Positions 1 to 9,761 of a stretch of DNA of 64,000 nucleotides are shown piece by piece. A model generated the notes under the pieces. The model worked only from the letters and a program-made list of their open reading frames with translations. It did no database searches and was not told the DNA's origin. Each line of letters begins with the position of its first letter. The first letter of the stretch is position 1. This DNA comes from Arthrobacter sp. AFG7.2 (GTDB lineage Bacteria > Actinomycetota > Actinomycetes > Actinomycetales > Micrococcaceae): the NCBI RefSeq assembly GCF_002892835.1, contig NZ_PJMB01000003.1, positions 186,001 to 250,000 on the forward strand, given 5' to 3'. The position numbers and the translations under genes are program-made.

Positions 1-228
1 AAAGCTGACCGCTTGAATCGGAATCTCCTCCATCTCCTCGGAGAGCAGAAAGGCGGGCGCCAAGCCGAGTTTCTGTGCCAGCAGGCCGACGATTTGGTCT
101 GTGGGCTCCTGGTGGCCATTTTCGTAGGTAGACAGACTCTTGGTACTTATACCGGTTTCTTCGGCCAGTTTTGTGAGCGTCCAGCCATGACGCTTCCGGG
201 CAGCAGTCAGTCTTGACGGGTTGAACAT
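1..228 (-). CDS. XRE-family HTH repressor, 3' end outside window
   Basis: Reading the minus strand from the ATG at 228 gives 76 codons with no stop before the window edge, so the gene is partial. The N-terminus (MFNPSRLTAARKRHGWTLT...) followed by a KLAEETGIS / YENG pattern is a canonical Cro/C1 helix-turn-helix at about residues 5-60. It then continues into an acidic stretch. In many actinobacteria this arrangement leads into an ImmA/IrrE (M78) peptidase domain, but that part is not visible here. It lies 23 nt downstream of the 215-aa gene on the same strand, so the two are probably co-transcribed. The likely role is a DNA-binding repressor of its own operon. Confidence 0.8.
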   Translation of the reverse strand, partial: MFNPSRLTAARKRHGWTLTKLAEETGISTKSLSTYENGHQEPTDQIVGLLAQKLGLAPAFLLSEEMEEIPIQAVSF

Positions 229-251
229 CAGTGCAGTGCTTTCTAAGAGTG

Positions 252-899
252 TCAGAGCATGGCGACGTCTACTGTGTAGTCGCCGGCCCCGTCGTCCGGG
301 CTCTCGCCGATAGGCAGGGAAACGGATGAAGCTCGATCTATTGGATCGATAATTATCCGCTCTGCCCAGTGGGTTATACGTCCGCCTTCAATCCGATCAG
401 GGAGCGACAACTCGACGAAGATCTTGTCTTCGGTCACGTTGTAGAGCAAATACCACACCACCTGCCCATCGTCATCGATAGGTGCTTCGAGTTGGAAGGC
501 CTGTCCAAGGTCGAATGAGGTTTGAAAAAAGTTCTGTGTTACGGCCTTTTCCGTGGTCTCGCCCTTGCGATACTTTGTCGATGGCGAGCGGTTTGGCGTC
601 CAGAGACCGGTATCACTATCACCGGAGCTGGCGACGATTGCCCATTCCCGACCTGGATGAACGGTCCGACAATACCCTTGAGTATTGTCAGGAAACCAGC
701 CACTCGGCATTAGCTCCTCACGGATGTACCGGTTTGTTTTGTTGTACCGCGTGACGCCTTCCGCGTTTGGTGGCTCCAGGTCGCTGATCAGCCGCGCTTC
801 AGCATCCGCTCGTAGCACAGTCCTTTGCAGGCTCTGGGCCTCCAAGCCCAAAGAGGCAAGACGATTGCTCGCCTCCTGATGAATCGCAACTGCTGTCAC
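252..899 (-). CDS. hypothetical protein paired with XRE regulator
   Basis: A 215-aa protein starting at a GTG (899) with GGAGA four to five bases upstream. No signal peptide or membrane segment is seen. The composition is mixed alpha/beta, with an acidic C-terminal third and several Trp and Tyr residues. I do not recognise a catalytic motif. It is immediately upstream of the XRE gene in the same direction. Conserved pairs of an uncharacterised ~200-aa protein with an XRE or XRE-ImmA protein occur in accessory DNA, where they can behave like toxin-antitoxin or prophage control modules. That role is inference from context only. Confidence 0.7.
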   Translation of the reverse strand: MTAVAIHQEASNRLASLGLEAQSLQRTVLRADAEARLISDLEPPNAEGVTRYNKTNRYIREELMPSGWFPDNTQGYCRTVHPGREWAIVASSGDSDTGLWTPNRSPSTKYRKGETTEKAVTQNFFQTSFDLGQAFQLEAPIDDDGQVVWYLLYNVTEDKIFVELSLPDRIEGGRITHWAERIIIDPIDRASSVSLPIGESPDDGAGDYTVDVAML

Positions 900-950
900 T
901 GGGTCTCCTGACGGTCGTCGTCTAGCGGAAATGCTACTTCACGAAATACT

Positions 951-964
951 ACCTCATGTGAGGT
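951..964. promoter_or_regulatory. inverted repeat upstream of the hypothetical/XRE pair
   Basis: ACCTCA-TG-TGAGGT has perfect 6-bp arms and lies about 50 bp upstream of the GTG start at 899. Size and position suit an autoregulatory operator for the XRE protein encoded downstream. No binding evidence exists beyond the symmetry. Confidence 0.4.
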
Positions 965-1083
965 GGAAAAACGGGAAGCGCCCGTGGCATAGCTGATATT
1001 GCGATTTAATCGAGACCCAGTTGGTTTGGGCGGTTGCAGGGCAAGTGCTCACTTTGGGCTCTAACAGCTGTGGCGCGAACTTT

Positions 1084-3135
1084 CTAGACTTCCGCAACAG
1101 GAGCCGCGAACTGCGCCTCATACAACCGCGCATAAGCTCCACCCGCTGCCAGCAGCGAAGCATGCGTCCCCTGCTCCACGATCTGGCCGGCCTCCATCAC
1201 CAGGATGAGGTCGGCGTCGCGGATCGTGGACAGGCGGTGCGCGATCACAAAGGAGGTCCGGTCGGACCGCAGCGCTCTCATCGCCTTCTGCACCAGCACC
1301 TCGGTCCGGGTGTCCACCGAAGACGTCGCCTCGTCCAGAATCAAGACAGACGGCCGCGCCAGGAACGCCCGGGCAATCGTCAGCAGCTGCTTCTCCCCCG
1401 CGGACACGTTCGAGCCCTCATCCTCCAGAAGCGTGTCGTACCCGTCCGGCAGCGACCGCACGAACCGGTCCACATACGTCGCCCGCGCGGCCTCCAGAAT
1501 TTCAGCGTCAGTAGCCCCGGGCCGCCCATACGCAATGTTGTCCCGTATCGACCCGGCAAACAGCCACGTATCCTGCAGGACCATCCCCATCCGCGAGCGC
1601 AGCTCGCGCCGCGGCACCGAGGTGACGTCCACGCCGTCGAGCGTTATCCGCCCCGCATCAATCTCGTAGAACCGCATCATTAGGTTCACCAGCGTCGTCT
1701 TGCCCGCCCCGGTAGGCCCCACAATCGCCACCGTCTGCCCCGGCTCCGCCACCAAAGACAAAGAAGAGATCAAAGGCTGCTCCGGCGAATACGAAAACGA
1801 GACGTCCGAGAACACCAGCCGTCCCCGCCCAAAAACCGGCCCGGCAGAAGGAGCAGGCTCAACAGACTCCTCCTCCTCATCCAGCAAAGAGAACACCCGC
1901 TCAGCGGACGCCACGCCGGACTGCAGCACGTTCGCCATGGACCCCAGCTGCGCCAGCGGCATGGTGAACTGCCGCGAGTACTGGATGAACGCCTGCACGT
2001 CGCCCAGCTGCATCGCCCCGGACGCCACCTGCAGCCCGCCCACCACGGCGATCCCCACATACACCAGGTTCCCGATGAACGTTATGGCCGGCATGATCAG
2101 CCCCGAAATGAACTGGGCGCCAAAACTGGCCGAGTATAGCTCCGCGTTCTTCTGCCGGAACCGCTCCCCCACCTCCTGCTGCCGGCCGAACACCTTCACC
2201 AGCGCATGCCCGGTGTACGTCTCCTCGATCTGCCCGTTCAGCTCCCCCGTGTGCTTCCACTGCGCCACAAACAGCTTCTGCGAGCGCTTGGCGATCAGCG
2301 CCGTCAGCCCCAGCGTCAGCGGAATGGTCACCAGCGCGATCAGCGCCAGCGTGGGCGAAAGGATCACCATCATCACCAGCACGCCCACCACGGTCAGCAC
2401 CGACGTGACCGCCTGGCTGATGGTCTGCTGCAGGCTCTGCGAAATGTTGTCCACATCGTTCGTCACCCGGCTGAGCAGCTCGCCGCGCTGGATCGAATCG
2501 AAATACCGCAGCGGCAGCCGGTTGATCTTCGCCTCGATCCGCTCCCGCAGCCCGAACACCGTCCGCTGCACCACCCCGTTCAGCACGTACGCCTGCACCC
2601 ACATAAACGCCGACGACAGCACATACAGCACCAGCGCCCACGTCAGCACACTGCCCAGCGCCGCGAAGTCGATCCCCTGCCCCGGCACCAGGTCCATGGC
2701 ACTGAGCATGTCCGCGCGCTGCCCCTCCCCGGACGCCCGCAGCTGCGCAATCACCTGCTCCTTGCTCACCCCGGCCTGCAGCTCCCGCGACACCACGCCG
2801 GCGAAGATCAGGTTGGTGCCCTCCCCCAGCAGCCGCGGCCCGATCACGGACAGCGCCACCCCGGCCACCGCCGTCGCGAACACCAGCAGCAGCCACGCCC
2901 GTTCCGGCCGCAGCGTCCCCATCAGCCGCTTGGCCGACGGCCAGAAGTTCATCGCCTTCTCCGCCGGGACGTTCATCCCCGCGAACGGCCCGCCGCGCCC
3001 CGGACCGCCCGCCGGACGGGGGATGCGGACGACGTCGGCGCTTGCCGTTTTGGCTCCGGGTGCGGTTCCGGCGGTGGTTCCGGGAGCGCCGCTTCCGGAA
3101 GAAGCGGACGACGGCGGGCGGTGAGGCGCGCTCAT
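1084..3135 (-). CDS. ABC exporter subunit, permease-ATPase fusion (consensus Walker B half)
   Basis: A 683-aa type I (ABCB-like) exporter half: an N-terminal Pro/Gly/Ala-rich cytoplasmic tail of about 70 residues, a six-helix transmembrane domain, then a nucleotide-binding domain from about residue 435. Walker A is GPTGAGKTT, the Q-loop is MVLQDTW, Walker B is [12 protein letters not shown] with the catalytic Glu, and the switch His is in VIAHRLS. The signature is SAGEKQ rather than SGGQ. It overlaps the upstream partner gene by 4 nt (ATGA), so the two are translationally coupled and form a heterodimer. A good Shine-Dalgarno (GGAGGAGA) precedes the ATG. The substrate cannot be read from sequence; drug or lipid export is typical for the family. 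Confidence 0.93.
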   Translation of the reverse strand: MSAPHRPPSSASSGSGAPGTTAGTAPGAKTASADVVRIPRPAGGPGRGGPFAGMNVPAEKAMNFWPSAKRLMGTLRPERAWLLLVFATAVAGVALSVIGPRLLGEGTNLIFAGVVSRELQAGVSKEQVIAQLRASGEGQRADMLSAMDLVPGQGIDFAALGSVLTWALVLYVLSSAFMWVQAYVLNGVVQRTVFGLRERIEAKINRLPLRYFDSIQRGELLSRVTNDVDNISQSLQQTISQAVTSVLTVVGVLVMMVILSPTLALIALVTIPLTLGLTALIAKRSQKLFVAQWKHTGELNGQIEETYTGHALVKVFGRQQEVGERFRQKNAELYSASFGAQFISGLIMPAITFIGNLVYVGIAVVGGLQVASGAMQLGDVQAFIQYSRQFTMPLAQLGSMANVLQSGVASAERVFSLLDEEEESVEPAPSAGPVFGRGRLVFSDVSFSYSPEQPLISSLSLVAEPGQTVAIVGPTGAGKTTLVNLMMRFYEIDAGRITLDGVDVTSVPRRELRSRMGMVLQDTWLFAGSIRDNIAYGRPGATDAEILEAARATYVDRFVRSLPDGYDTLLEDEGSNVSAGEKQLLTIARAFLARPSVLILDEATSSVDTRTEVLVQKAMRALRSDRTSFVIAHRLSTIRDADLILVMEAGQIVEQGTHASLLAAGGAYARLYEAQFAAPVAEV

Positions 3136-4877
3136 ACCGTCTCCTCCGCCGCCAGCTGGGAGGAGACAATCTCGCGGTACGTCTCGGACGTCTCCAGCAG
3201 CTCACCGTGCGTTCCGCGCCCCACGATCCTGCCGTCGTCGAGCACTAAAATCTGGTCCGCGTCCATGATGCTGGAGACCCGCTGGGCGATGATCACCAGC
3301 GTGGCGCCGGCGGTGCTGCGCTTGAGGGCCTGCCGGAGCCGGGCGTCGGTGCCGGTGTCCAGGGAGGAGAACGAGTCGTCGAAGATGTACAGCTCGGGCC
3401 GTTTCACCAGGGCCCGGGCGATGGCCAGCCGCTGCCGCTGCCCGCCGGAGATGTTGGTGCCGCCCTGGCTAATGGGTGCGTCCAGGCCCTCCTCCATCCG
3501 CTCCACGAAGTCGCGGGCCTGGGCGATCTCCAGGGCGCTCCAGAGCTCGTCCTCGGTGGCGTCCGGCTTGCCGTACTGCAGGTTGCTGCGGACGGTGCCG
3601 CTGAACAGGTAGGGCCGCTGCGGGACCAGGCCGATGTGCCCCCAGAGCAGGTCCGGGTGCAGCTCGCGGACGTCCGCGCCGTTCATCCGGACCGAGCCTT
3701 CCGTGGCGTCGAAGAGCCGGGGCATGAGGTTCACCAGGGTGGTTTTGCCGGCGCCGGTGCTGCCGATGATCGCCGTCGTTTGTCCTGCCCTGGCGGTGAA
3801 GCTGATCCCGGTGAGGACGGGCTGGTCGGCACCCGGGTAGGCGAATCCGACGTCGCGCATTTCCAGCTCACCGCGGCGGCCGTCCTGTCCCGCCGTCGTA
3901 CTGATGGGGTGAAGCGGCGGCCGGACGCTCGACTCCGTGCGCAGCACCTCCCCGATCCGGTCACCGGACACCGCGGCGCGCGGGATCATCACGGCCATGA
4001 ACGTGGCCATCATGACGGACATCAGGATCTGCAGCAGGTAGCTCAGGAACGCGATGAGCGTGCCCACCTGCATGGAACCGTCCTGGATACGGAACGAGCC
4101 GAACCAGATCACGGCCACGGACGAAACGTTCAGGACCAGCATCACCACGGGGAACGCGAGCGCCATCAGCCGGCCGGCGCGCAGGGCGGTGTCCGTGACG
4201 TCCTCGTTGGCGCGGGCGAAGCGTTCGGTCTCGATGTCCTCGCGGACGAAGGCGCGCACCACGCGGATGCCGGTGAGCTGCTCGCGGAGGACCCGGTTCA
4301 CGGTGTCGATCCGCTTCTGCATCTTCCGGAACAGCGGCACCATCCGGACGGTGATCAGGCCGACGGCGATCAGCAGCACCGGGACCGCGACGGCGATCAG
4401 CCAGGACAGCTGCGCGTCCTGCCGCACCGCCATGATCACGCCGCCGATGCTGAGCATGGGCGCGGTAACCAGCATGGTGGCGGACATCAGCACCAGCTGC
4501 TGGACCTGCTGGACGTCGTTGGTGGATCTTGTGATCAGGCTGGGTGCGCCGAATTTGGTGACCTCCTGCTCGGAGAAGTCACCCACCCTTGTGAAGATGG
4601 CGTCCCGGAGGTCCCGGCCCACGCCCATGGCCCCCTTCGCCGCGAAGTACACCGCGATCACCGCGCACACGATCTGCAGCAGGGTGATCCCGAGCATCAC
4701 CCCGCCCAGGCTGAGGATGTACCCGACGTTTCCCTTGGCCACGCCTTCGTCGATGATGTCCGCGTTCAGGGTGGGCAGGTACAGGGACGCGATGGACTGC
4801 GCCAGCTGGAAAACCACGACGGCGGCCAGCAGCTTGCGGTGCGGGCGCAGGTATTCAACAAGCAGCTTCCAGAGCAT
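3132..4877 (-). CDS. ABC exporter subunit, permease-ATPase fusion (degenerate half)
   Basis: A 581-aa partner of the 683-aa exporter half. I start it at the ATG at 4877 ([10 protein letters not shown]), which has AGGAG six bases upstream. A GTG 39 nt earlier is possible but less well placed. Six transmembrane helices are followed by an ATPase domain: Walker [10 protein letters not shown], canonical signature SGGQRQR, Walker [13 protein letters not shown] with Asp in place of the catalytic Glu, and Gln (IIAQRVS) in place of the switch His. Loss of both catalytic residues here, with the odd SAGEKQ signature in the partner, defines one degenerate and one active ATP site, as in TM287/288-type heterodimers. 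Confidence 0.93.
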   Translation of the reverse strand: MLWKLLVEYLRPHRKLLAAVVVFQLAQSIASLYLPTLNADIIDEGVAKGNVGYILSLGGVMLGITLLQIVCAVIAVYFAAKGAMGVGRDLRDAIFTRVGDFSEQEVTKFGAPSLITRSTNDVQQVQQLVLMSATMLVTAPMLSIGGVIMAVRQDAQLSWLIAVAVPVLLIAVGLITVRMVPLFRKMQKRIDTVNRVLREQLTGIRVVRAFVREDIETERFARANEDVTDTALRAGRLMALAFPVVMLVLNVSSVAVIWFGSFRIQDGSMQVGTLIAFLSYLLQILMSVMMATFMAVMIPRAAVSGDRIGEVLRTESSVRPPLHPISTTAGQDGRRGELEMRDVGFAYPGADQPVLTGISFTARAGQTTAIIGSTGAGKTTLVNLMPRLFDATEGSVRMNGADVRELHPDLLWGHIGLVPQRPYLFSGTVRSNLQYGKPDATEDELWSALEIAQARDFVERMEEGLDAPISQGGTNISGGQRQRLAIARALVKRPELYIFDDSFSSLDTGTDARLRQALKRSTAGATLVIIAQRVSSIMDADQILVLDDGRIVGRGTHGELLETSETYREIVSSQLAAEETV

Positions 4878-5201
4878 GGGCGGCTCCTGGTCCAAGGCAT
4901 TGGTCCGAAGGCTCACGGGACGTGATGCGAAGGTCAGTTTACGTCCGCGGGCTGGGAGTTTGGCTCTGGGCGTCAGAGCAGGCTGCTGGTGGTTCCTCAG
5001 TCATGCCCGGCGGAAAGCGAGTGTTCTCCGCCTGGCATGAATCAGGTTCCACGACGACGGCGCCGAGCTGGCGCTGGGGTAGCGGCCAACTCGGCGCCGG
5101 GAAGTCGTCCTCGACGATCCGGATCTGTAATTGTGGGTACTGAATGGGCCCTTCGGGCGGGCCAGTGCCGTCCTGGTCACTCCGCCGTCGGGGCCCCTAC
5201 A
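4878..5201. other. intergenic, no gene; hairpin-forming sequence
   Basis: About 320 bp separate the ABC operon start from the 3' end of the FG-GAP gene. I see no convincing coding frame. A perfect 9-bp inverted repeat (GGCGCCGAG at 5059-5067, CTCGGCGCC at 5090-5098) and a small GC hairpin near 5146-5163 could terminate transcription coming from the FG-GAP gene. Neither has a T-tract. The exporter promoter must lie in the part nearest 4878. Confidence 0.45.
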
Positions 5202-7472
5202 TCAGCTGATGGCGGTCATAACGTTCCAGCCCCCACCGACATTGATCCGCGAACCGAACAGACCGTTACCCAAGCCCGGGTAGGTCCACAACGTCCCGCT
5301 GGAATCACGGGCTGAGAGATCAGCCTTGCCGTCACCGGTCAGATCTCCGGCGGCACTGATGGCGGTCATAACATTCCAACCCCCACCGACATTGATCCGC
5401 GAACCGAACAGGCCGTTACCCAAGCCCGGGTAGGTCCACAACGTCCCGCTGGAGTCACGGGCTGAGAGATCAGCCTTGCCGTCACCGGTCAGATCTCCGG
5501 CGGCACTGATGGCGGTCATGACGTTCCAACCCCCACCCACATTGATCCGTGAACCAAACAGACCGTTACCCAAGCCCGGGTAGGTCCACAACGTCCCGCT
5601 GGAATCACGGGCCGAGAGATCAGCCTTGCCGTCACCGGTGAGGTCTCCGGCGGCACTGATGGCGGTCATAACATTCCAGCCCCCACCGACATTGATCCGC
5701 GAACCGAACAGACCGTTACCCAAGCCCGGGTAGGTCCACAACGTCCCGCTGGAGTCACGGGCAATAAGGTCAGCCTTGCCGTCACCGTTATATTCCCTGA
5801 CACCACCCCCGGAAGCCGTGGTGAAGTTCCACGTCCTGTCCGACGCCAACGCGTTACCGGCAGCATCCTTCACCCCATCAGGGCCGCTCCTGATTGTCGC
5901 CGTATACGTCGTACCCGCCGCCAGGTCTGCGCTGGGGTTCACCGTCGCAACGTTGCCCGTGTACGTCACAGCTGCCGGCACCGGCGTCGTTCCCACCGTC
6001 AACGTGAACGTCCCCGAGGTAACCGTTGAGGCATCCATGGCCTCCGAGAACGTCCCCGTCACATTCGCGTTCACCGCAATATCTTTGGCATCAGCAGCCG
6101 GCGACGTAGCCGTCACGGTAGGCGGCGTGACATCTGATGGCGCCGTTCCAAGCGACCGGTCCGAATACCAGTAGCGGTTGGTTTCTTTGTTGCTGGCCAG
6201 GACGACGACGCCCGTGGTGGCGTTGACGCTTTGTTTGGTGGTGGTGACGTTGTTCATGCCGGCGGATGCCCCATCCTGAATAACCGGGGTGCCACGGCCG
6301 GTCTCGAAGACAGGATCATCCATGGAAGCGGTTTTCTCATAGATGCTTCCGGGCACACCCGAATACGCGCAGCCTGATGCCGAGGTGGACGGAGCCGTAT
6401 AGAACGCCCTCACCTTGTTGGTGGCGGTATCCAGCAATATCTGTGGCCTGGAAACGCAGTCAGCAACAGTTGCTATGGTCGATTTCGTGAATGCACCCGT
6501 TCCGGGTTTGAAAACCAGCAACTGCAACTGCGGCAGGGTCTTGTCCAGCGTGGTGTTATCGAGGCTGGTCTTTGTTGCCGCGAAGACCCTTCCTGCCGAA
6601 TCAGCCAGGAGTGCTTTGATGTTCAAATGATCGTCGGCCTGGCCTCTGCCCTGGATGGCGGCCTGCACCTTCCACGACGAAGCAGCCGTCCGGGAGGTTC
6701 CGTCGGTGCGAGTGGCCCAGTAAACCGCTCCCGCCGATTGATCACTCCACATCACACCGATCTTCTTGCCGGCAAAAGCGATGATGGCAGAAATATCGTC
6801 TGGAGTGGGGTTTGGATCCGCTACTGGCAGGACGAAGGGACTGCCCCAAGTGGTCTCGTTCGGCTCCAGGGAGTTCACGTACACGCTGCTGGTGTAATTT
6901 GAAGTCGAATTCCAGGACACCTGCGTCCACGTCGCCCAAATGGCTCCTGTGGAGTCCTTGTCGATCGTCAGGGACTCGCTGCTGCTGTTGTTGATGTTTG
7001 TTGGAAAACCTGCGTCAAGCGTGTACTTCCCCGCAGCATAGCTATACCTGTACAACTTAGCGGGCTCGTTAGGCAGCGAAGTCTGCATGCCGCCTTCTGC
7101 TGACACTGTCACCACGTGGGAGGCGATGTACAGCTTATTTCCGTCCCATAGGGTGTCCGCCGAGGTGGTGCCGCGACTGTCGTTCGTCAACCCGGTGCTC
7201 ACCCAGGTTTTAGTGGCCCTGTCCAGTCTGTGGATCTGCCATCCTGTTCCTGTGGTCCACATGTCCGCCCACCATGAGCCGTCGTTCCACCACAGCTTGC
7301 TCTGGGGCTTATCGGCGGTCGGGGGGTTAGCCACCCCTGAGTAGCTGATGCTCTCGTAACCGTAATTGTCAGCGGCGTGGGCAGGGCTGACAGCAGCAAT
7401 CAAGCTGATGAAGACGGCCACCGTCAGGGCCAAGGATTGGGCGACTATGACCGGGGTTTTAGCTTTAGGCAT
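5202..7472 (-). CDS. secreted protein with Big_5 Ig-like domain and FG-GAP repeats
   Basis: A 756-aa exported protein. I choose the ATG at 7472 (MPKAKTPV...), which has AAAGGA six bases upstream, over an in-frame ATG 30 nt earlier. The signal peptide ends at about SPAHA. Residues ~35-440 look like a beta-propeller-type sialidase/exo-alpha domain of unknown specificity. Residues ~445-555 are an SbsA-like Ig domain (DVTPPTVTATSP... NFTTAS). The C-terminus is four FG-GAP/VCBS-like repeats of 50 aa containing DLTGDGKADL, and the protein ends directly after the last MTAIS. The role is probably extracellular binding or adhesion. No catalytic function is evident. Confidence 0.85.
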   Translation of the reverse strand: MPKAKTPVIVAQSLALTVAVFISLIAAVSPAHAADNYGYESISYSGVANPPTADKPQSKLWWNDGSWWADMWTTGTGWQIHRLDRATKTWVSTGLTNDSRGTTSADTLWDGNKLYIASHVVTVSAEGGMQTSLPNEPAKLYRYSYAAGKYTLDAGFPTNINNSSSESLTIDKDSTGAIWATWTQVSWNSTSNYTSSVYVNSLEPNETTWGSPFVLPVADPNPTPDDISAIIAFAGKKIGVMWSDQSAGAVYWATRTDGTSRTAASSWKVQAAIQGRGQADDHLNIKALLADSAGRVFAATKTSLDNTTLDKTLPQLQLLVFKPGTGAFTKSTIATVADCVSRPQILLDTATNKVRAFYTAPSTSASGCAYSGVPGSIYEKTASMDDPVFETGRGTPVIQDGASAGMNNVTTTKQSVNATTGVVVLASNKETNRYWYSDRSLGTAPSDVTPPTVTATSPAADAKDIAVNANVTGTFSEAMDASTVTSGTFTLTVGTTPVPAAVTYTGNVATVNPSADLAAGTTYTATIRSGPDGVKDAAGNALASDRTWNFTTASGGGVREYNGDGKADLIARDSSGTLWTYPGLGNGLFGSRINVGGGWNVMTAISAAGDLTGDGKADLSARDSSGTLWTYPGLGNGLFGSRINVGGGWNVMTAISAAGDLTGDGKADLSARDSSGTLWTYPGLGNGLFGSRINVGGGWNVMTAISAAGDLTGDGKADLSARDSSGTLWTYPGLGNGLFGSRINVGGGWNVMTAIS
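5205..5805 (-). repeat. four tandem 150-bp repeats encoding FG-GAP units
   Basis: The motif ggcggtcat recurs with a spacing of exactly 150 bp (ending at 5220, 5370, 5520 and 5670). The copies differ at only a few bases. Each encodes 50 residues containing GDLTGDGKADLSARDSSGTL and a Gly-rich GNGLFGSRINVGGGW segment. The near-identity at DNA level implies recent duplication or ongoing homogenisation. Confidence 0.95.
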
Positions 7473-7715
7473 CTTTAGTCCTTTAACCGTTGAGGAAAAC
7501 AAATCTCAGTCGGCGCCAACTCGTGCGCTGAACATCCGGAAATCGAACTCTGAGACCTGAGGACAACCTATTCCCGCCGACAAACGCCGACAATGCCGTG
7601 CCCGGCATAGTGTGGAAACCCGCATATATTCGCGGCATGGCCTTTGGATTATGCGCTTCCTGCGGGAAAAGTTACTTCCAGGGGCTGGGAGTTCGGGCGG
7701 CTAAGAAGACGGTGT

Positions 7716-8654
7716 TCAAGTCACCGCGGCTGCTAGCGGCGCAAGCTCGGCGGTATACGGCGGGTTCGCCCCAGTCCGCGAACAGGTGATCGCGGCGGCC
7801 CGGTTCGCATAGGCAGCCAGGGCAGAAAGCTGTTCCGGCCCCAGCGTCTGCAGGCGGTGCCTTCCTGCTGCCCCGAGCGCGTCAAGCTGGCCAAGGCCGG
7901 CGATGAGTGCGGCCATGAAGGAGTCGCCGGCACCCACGGTGTCAGCCACCGTCACGGACTCCGCCGGCAGCTCCACGCGCGCCTGCCGCGTGAGGAGAAC
8001 CGGACCGGCCGCTCCTCGGGTCAGGGCTGCCAGGGATGGCCCGAGTTCCAGCCAGGCGTCGAGGCTTTCCTCAGGGGTACGGTGTGGGTAGAGCCAGGCC
8101 AGGTCCTCATCACTGGCCTTCACGATGTCGCTGGCCGCCACGAAACGCTCCGCCTGTTCACGGACGGGGTTGATATCAGGGCAGATAGCCGGGCGGAAGT
8201 TGGGGTCATAGCTGATGGTTGCCCGCTCCCCCGCCGCCTCAAGGAGACCCAGGACAGCCTGGTCCCCCGGTCCGAGCACAGCCGCAATTGATCCCGTGTG
8301 CACGTGGACGGACGTCTCGACGGCGGCCAATGCCGGGAGCGTTGCTCCGCTGAGGTCCCAGCCGATGTCGAAAACATAGGTGGCAGCGCCGTCGGTCCCC
8401 AGCGTTGCCGTGGCCGTCGATGTAACTCCGCAGGCGTTCCTGATGACGGTGACCCCGTTGGATCGGACGTGTTCCCCGATCATGAGGCCGTACGGATCGT
8501 CGGCATAGTGCGTCACCAGGTTGCTCGCAAGGCCCAGCCGCGTTGTCCCTACCGCGACGTTAAGGGGGCTCCCGCCCGGGTGTACCCGGGCGGGAGCGGC
8601 ATGGCCGGCGTCCCTGATGATGTCAACGAGGGATTCACCAATGACTGTGATCAT
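7716..8654 (-). CDS. PfkB-family carbohydrate kinase, probable fructokinase
   Basis: A 312-aa ribokinase-fold kinase. The N-terminal ITVIGESLVDII and PGGSPLNVAVGTTRLGL are the PfkB signature 1 region. The C-terminal DTVGAGDSFMAALIAGL is signature 2 with the catalytic Asp and anion hole. It starts 2 nt after the stop of the polyol dehydrogenase, at the end of an operon that imports a polyol. If the dehydrogenase yields fructose, this kinase would make fructose 6-phosphate for glycolysis. The substrate is inferred from operon context; other ketoses are possible. Confidence 0.9.
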   Translation of the reverse strand: MITVIGESLVDIIRDAGHAAPARVHPGGSPLNVAVGTTRLGLASNLVTHYADDPYGLMIGEHVRSNGVTVIRNACGVTSTATATLGTDGAATYVFDIGWDLSGATLPALAAVETSVHVHTGSIAAVLGPGDQAVLGLLEAAGERATISYDPNFRPAICPDINPVREQAERFVAASDIVKASDEDLAWLYPHRTPEESLDAWLELGPSLAALTRGAAGPVLLTRQARVELPAESVTVADTVGAGDSFMAALIAGLGQLDALGAAGRHRLQTLGPEQLSALAAYANRAAAITCSRTGANPPYTAELAPLAAAVT

Positions 8655-8656
8655 GG

Positions 8657-9715
8657 TCAGCGGCCCGGGTAAACCACGGATTTAAGCTGGCCCGGCTGCT
8701 TGCCCGCCTTGAGGGCATCCTCGGACTCCGCGAGGGTGAACTTCCCGGTGACCAGGATGTCCAGGTCCACCTTCGCGTCGGCGATGAGCTGGATGGCGAG
8801 CGGCCAGGTGTTGGTGTAGCGGAACACTCCGGACAGCCAGATCTCGCGGTTTTGGAGGAAGGAAACCGGCAGCTCAACATCGTCCGCGCCAAGCCCGACC
8901 AGGATCACCCTGCCGGCCGGGGCAACGGCCTTGATCCCGGAACGGACCGCCTGCGGTGCGCCGGACGCGTCTATGAACGCGTCGACGTCGAGCCCTTCCA
9001 CACTGTCGGTCCTGGCGTTCAGCGCGTGCGTGGCGCCGTGCTGGAGGGCGAAGGCGAGGCGGTCCTCGGCGATGTCCGAGATGTAGATTTCGGTGGCACC
9101 GAAGGCGCGGGCAGCCTGGGCGGCGATGATGCCAATGGGGCCGGCGCCGGCGATCAGGACCCGGCTGCCGGGCTTGATGTCAGCACGTTCGCACGCCCAG
9201 AGGCCAACGGACAGCGGTTCGATCAGGGCTGCCGCTTCGTCACTGACGCTGTCCGGGATGTCGTAGGCGAAGTCGCTTTGGATAGTCACGTATTCGGCGA
9301 AGGCGCCGTCGATCGGCGGGGTGGCATAGAACTCGATGTCCGGGCAGAGGTTGTAGCGGCCGGCTTTGCATTGCTTGCACGTGCGGCAGGGGCGCTGGGG
9401 TTCGACGGCGACGCGCCGGCCGATGCGGGCAGGGTCCACGGCGCTTCCGACGGCGGCGATCCGGCCGGAGAGTTCGTGGCCGAGGATGAGCGGGTGGTCC
9501 ACCACGTACGGGCCGATCCGGCCGTGCTCGTAGTAGTGCACATCGCTGCCGCAGACGCCGACGGCGGCCACCTGCACCAGGACCTGGTCGGCATCCAGCC
9601 GCGGGAGGGGCAGGGTTTCCATGGCCATGTCGCCCTGGCTCCTGAGGATGTTGGCGCGCATCGTGGCGGGCAGCGTGTAGCCCGTGGCGGGTGACTGGGT
9701 GGTTGTTGTTGTCAT
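8657..9715 (-). CDS. zinc-dependent polyol (sorbitol/xylitol-type) dehydrogenase
   Basis: A 352-aa medium-chain dehydrogenase. Visible features: catalytic-zinc residues in GVCGSDVHYYEHG and GHELSG, the structural zinc lobe with four cysteines (CRTCKQCKAGRYNLC, residues ~100-114), and the NAD(P) Rossmann motif GAGPIGIIAA. The length matches L-iditol/sorbitol/xylitol dehydrogenases. It lies between the ABC permeases and the PfkB kinase on the same strand. The likely reaction is NAD-dependent oxidation of an imported hexitol or pentitol to the ketose. The exact polyol cannot be decided from sequence. Confidence 0.9.
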   Translation of the reverse strand: MTTTTTQSPATGYTLPATMRANILRSQGDMAMETLPLPRLDADQVLVQVAAVGVCGSDVHYYEHGRIGPYVVDHPLILGHELSGRIAAVGSAVDPARIGRRVAVEPQRPCRTCKQCKAGRYNLCPDIEFYATPPIDGAFAEYVTIQSDFAYDIPDSVSDEAAALIEPLSVGLWACERADIKPGSRVLIAGAGPIGIIAAQAARAFGATEIYISDIAEDRLAFALQHGATHALNARTDSVEGLDVDAFIDASGAPQAVRSGIKAVAPAGRVILVGLGADDVELPVSFLQNREIWLSGVFRYTNTWPLAIQLIADAKVDLDILVTGKFTLAESEDALKAGKQPGQLKSVVYPGR

Positions 9716-9761
9716 CGAAGTTGTTCCTTTGGAGATATGGGGCCGGTTTACTTGACTGCGC

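Noticed and set aside
1700..3124. Ser/Thr-rich 474-residue frame opposite the ABC exporter
   Set aside because: Antisense shadow of a gene with clear Walker and signature motifs.
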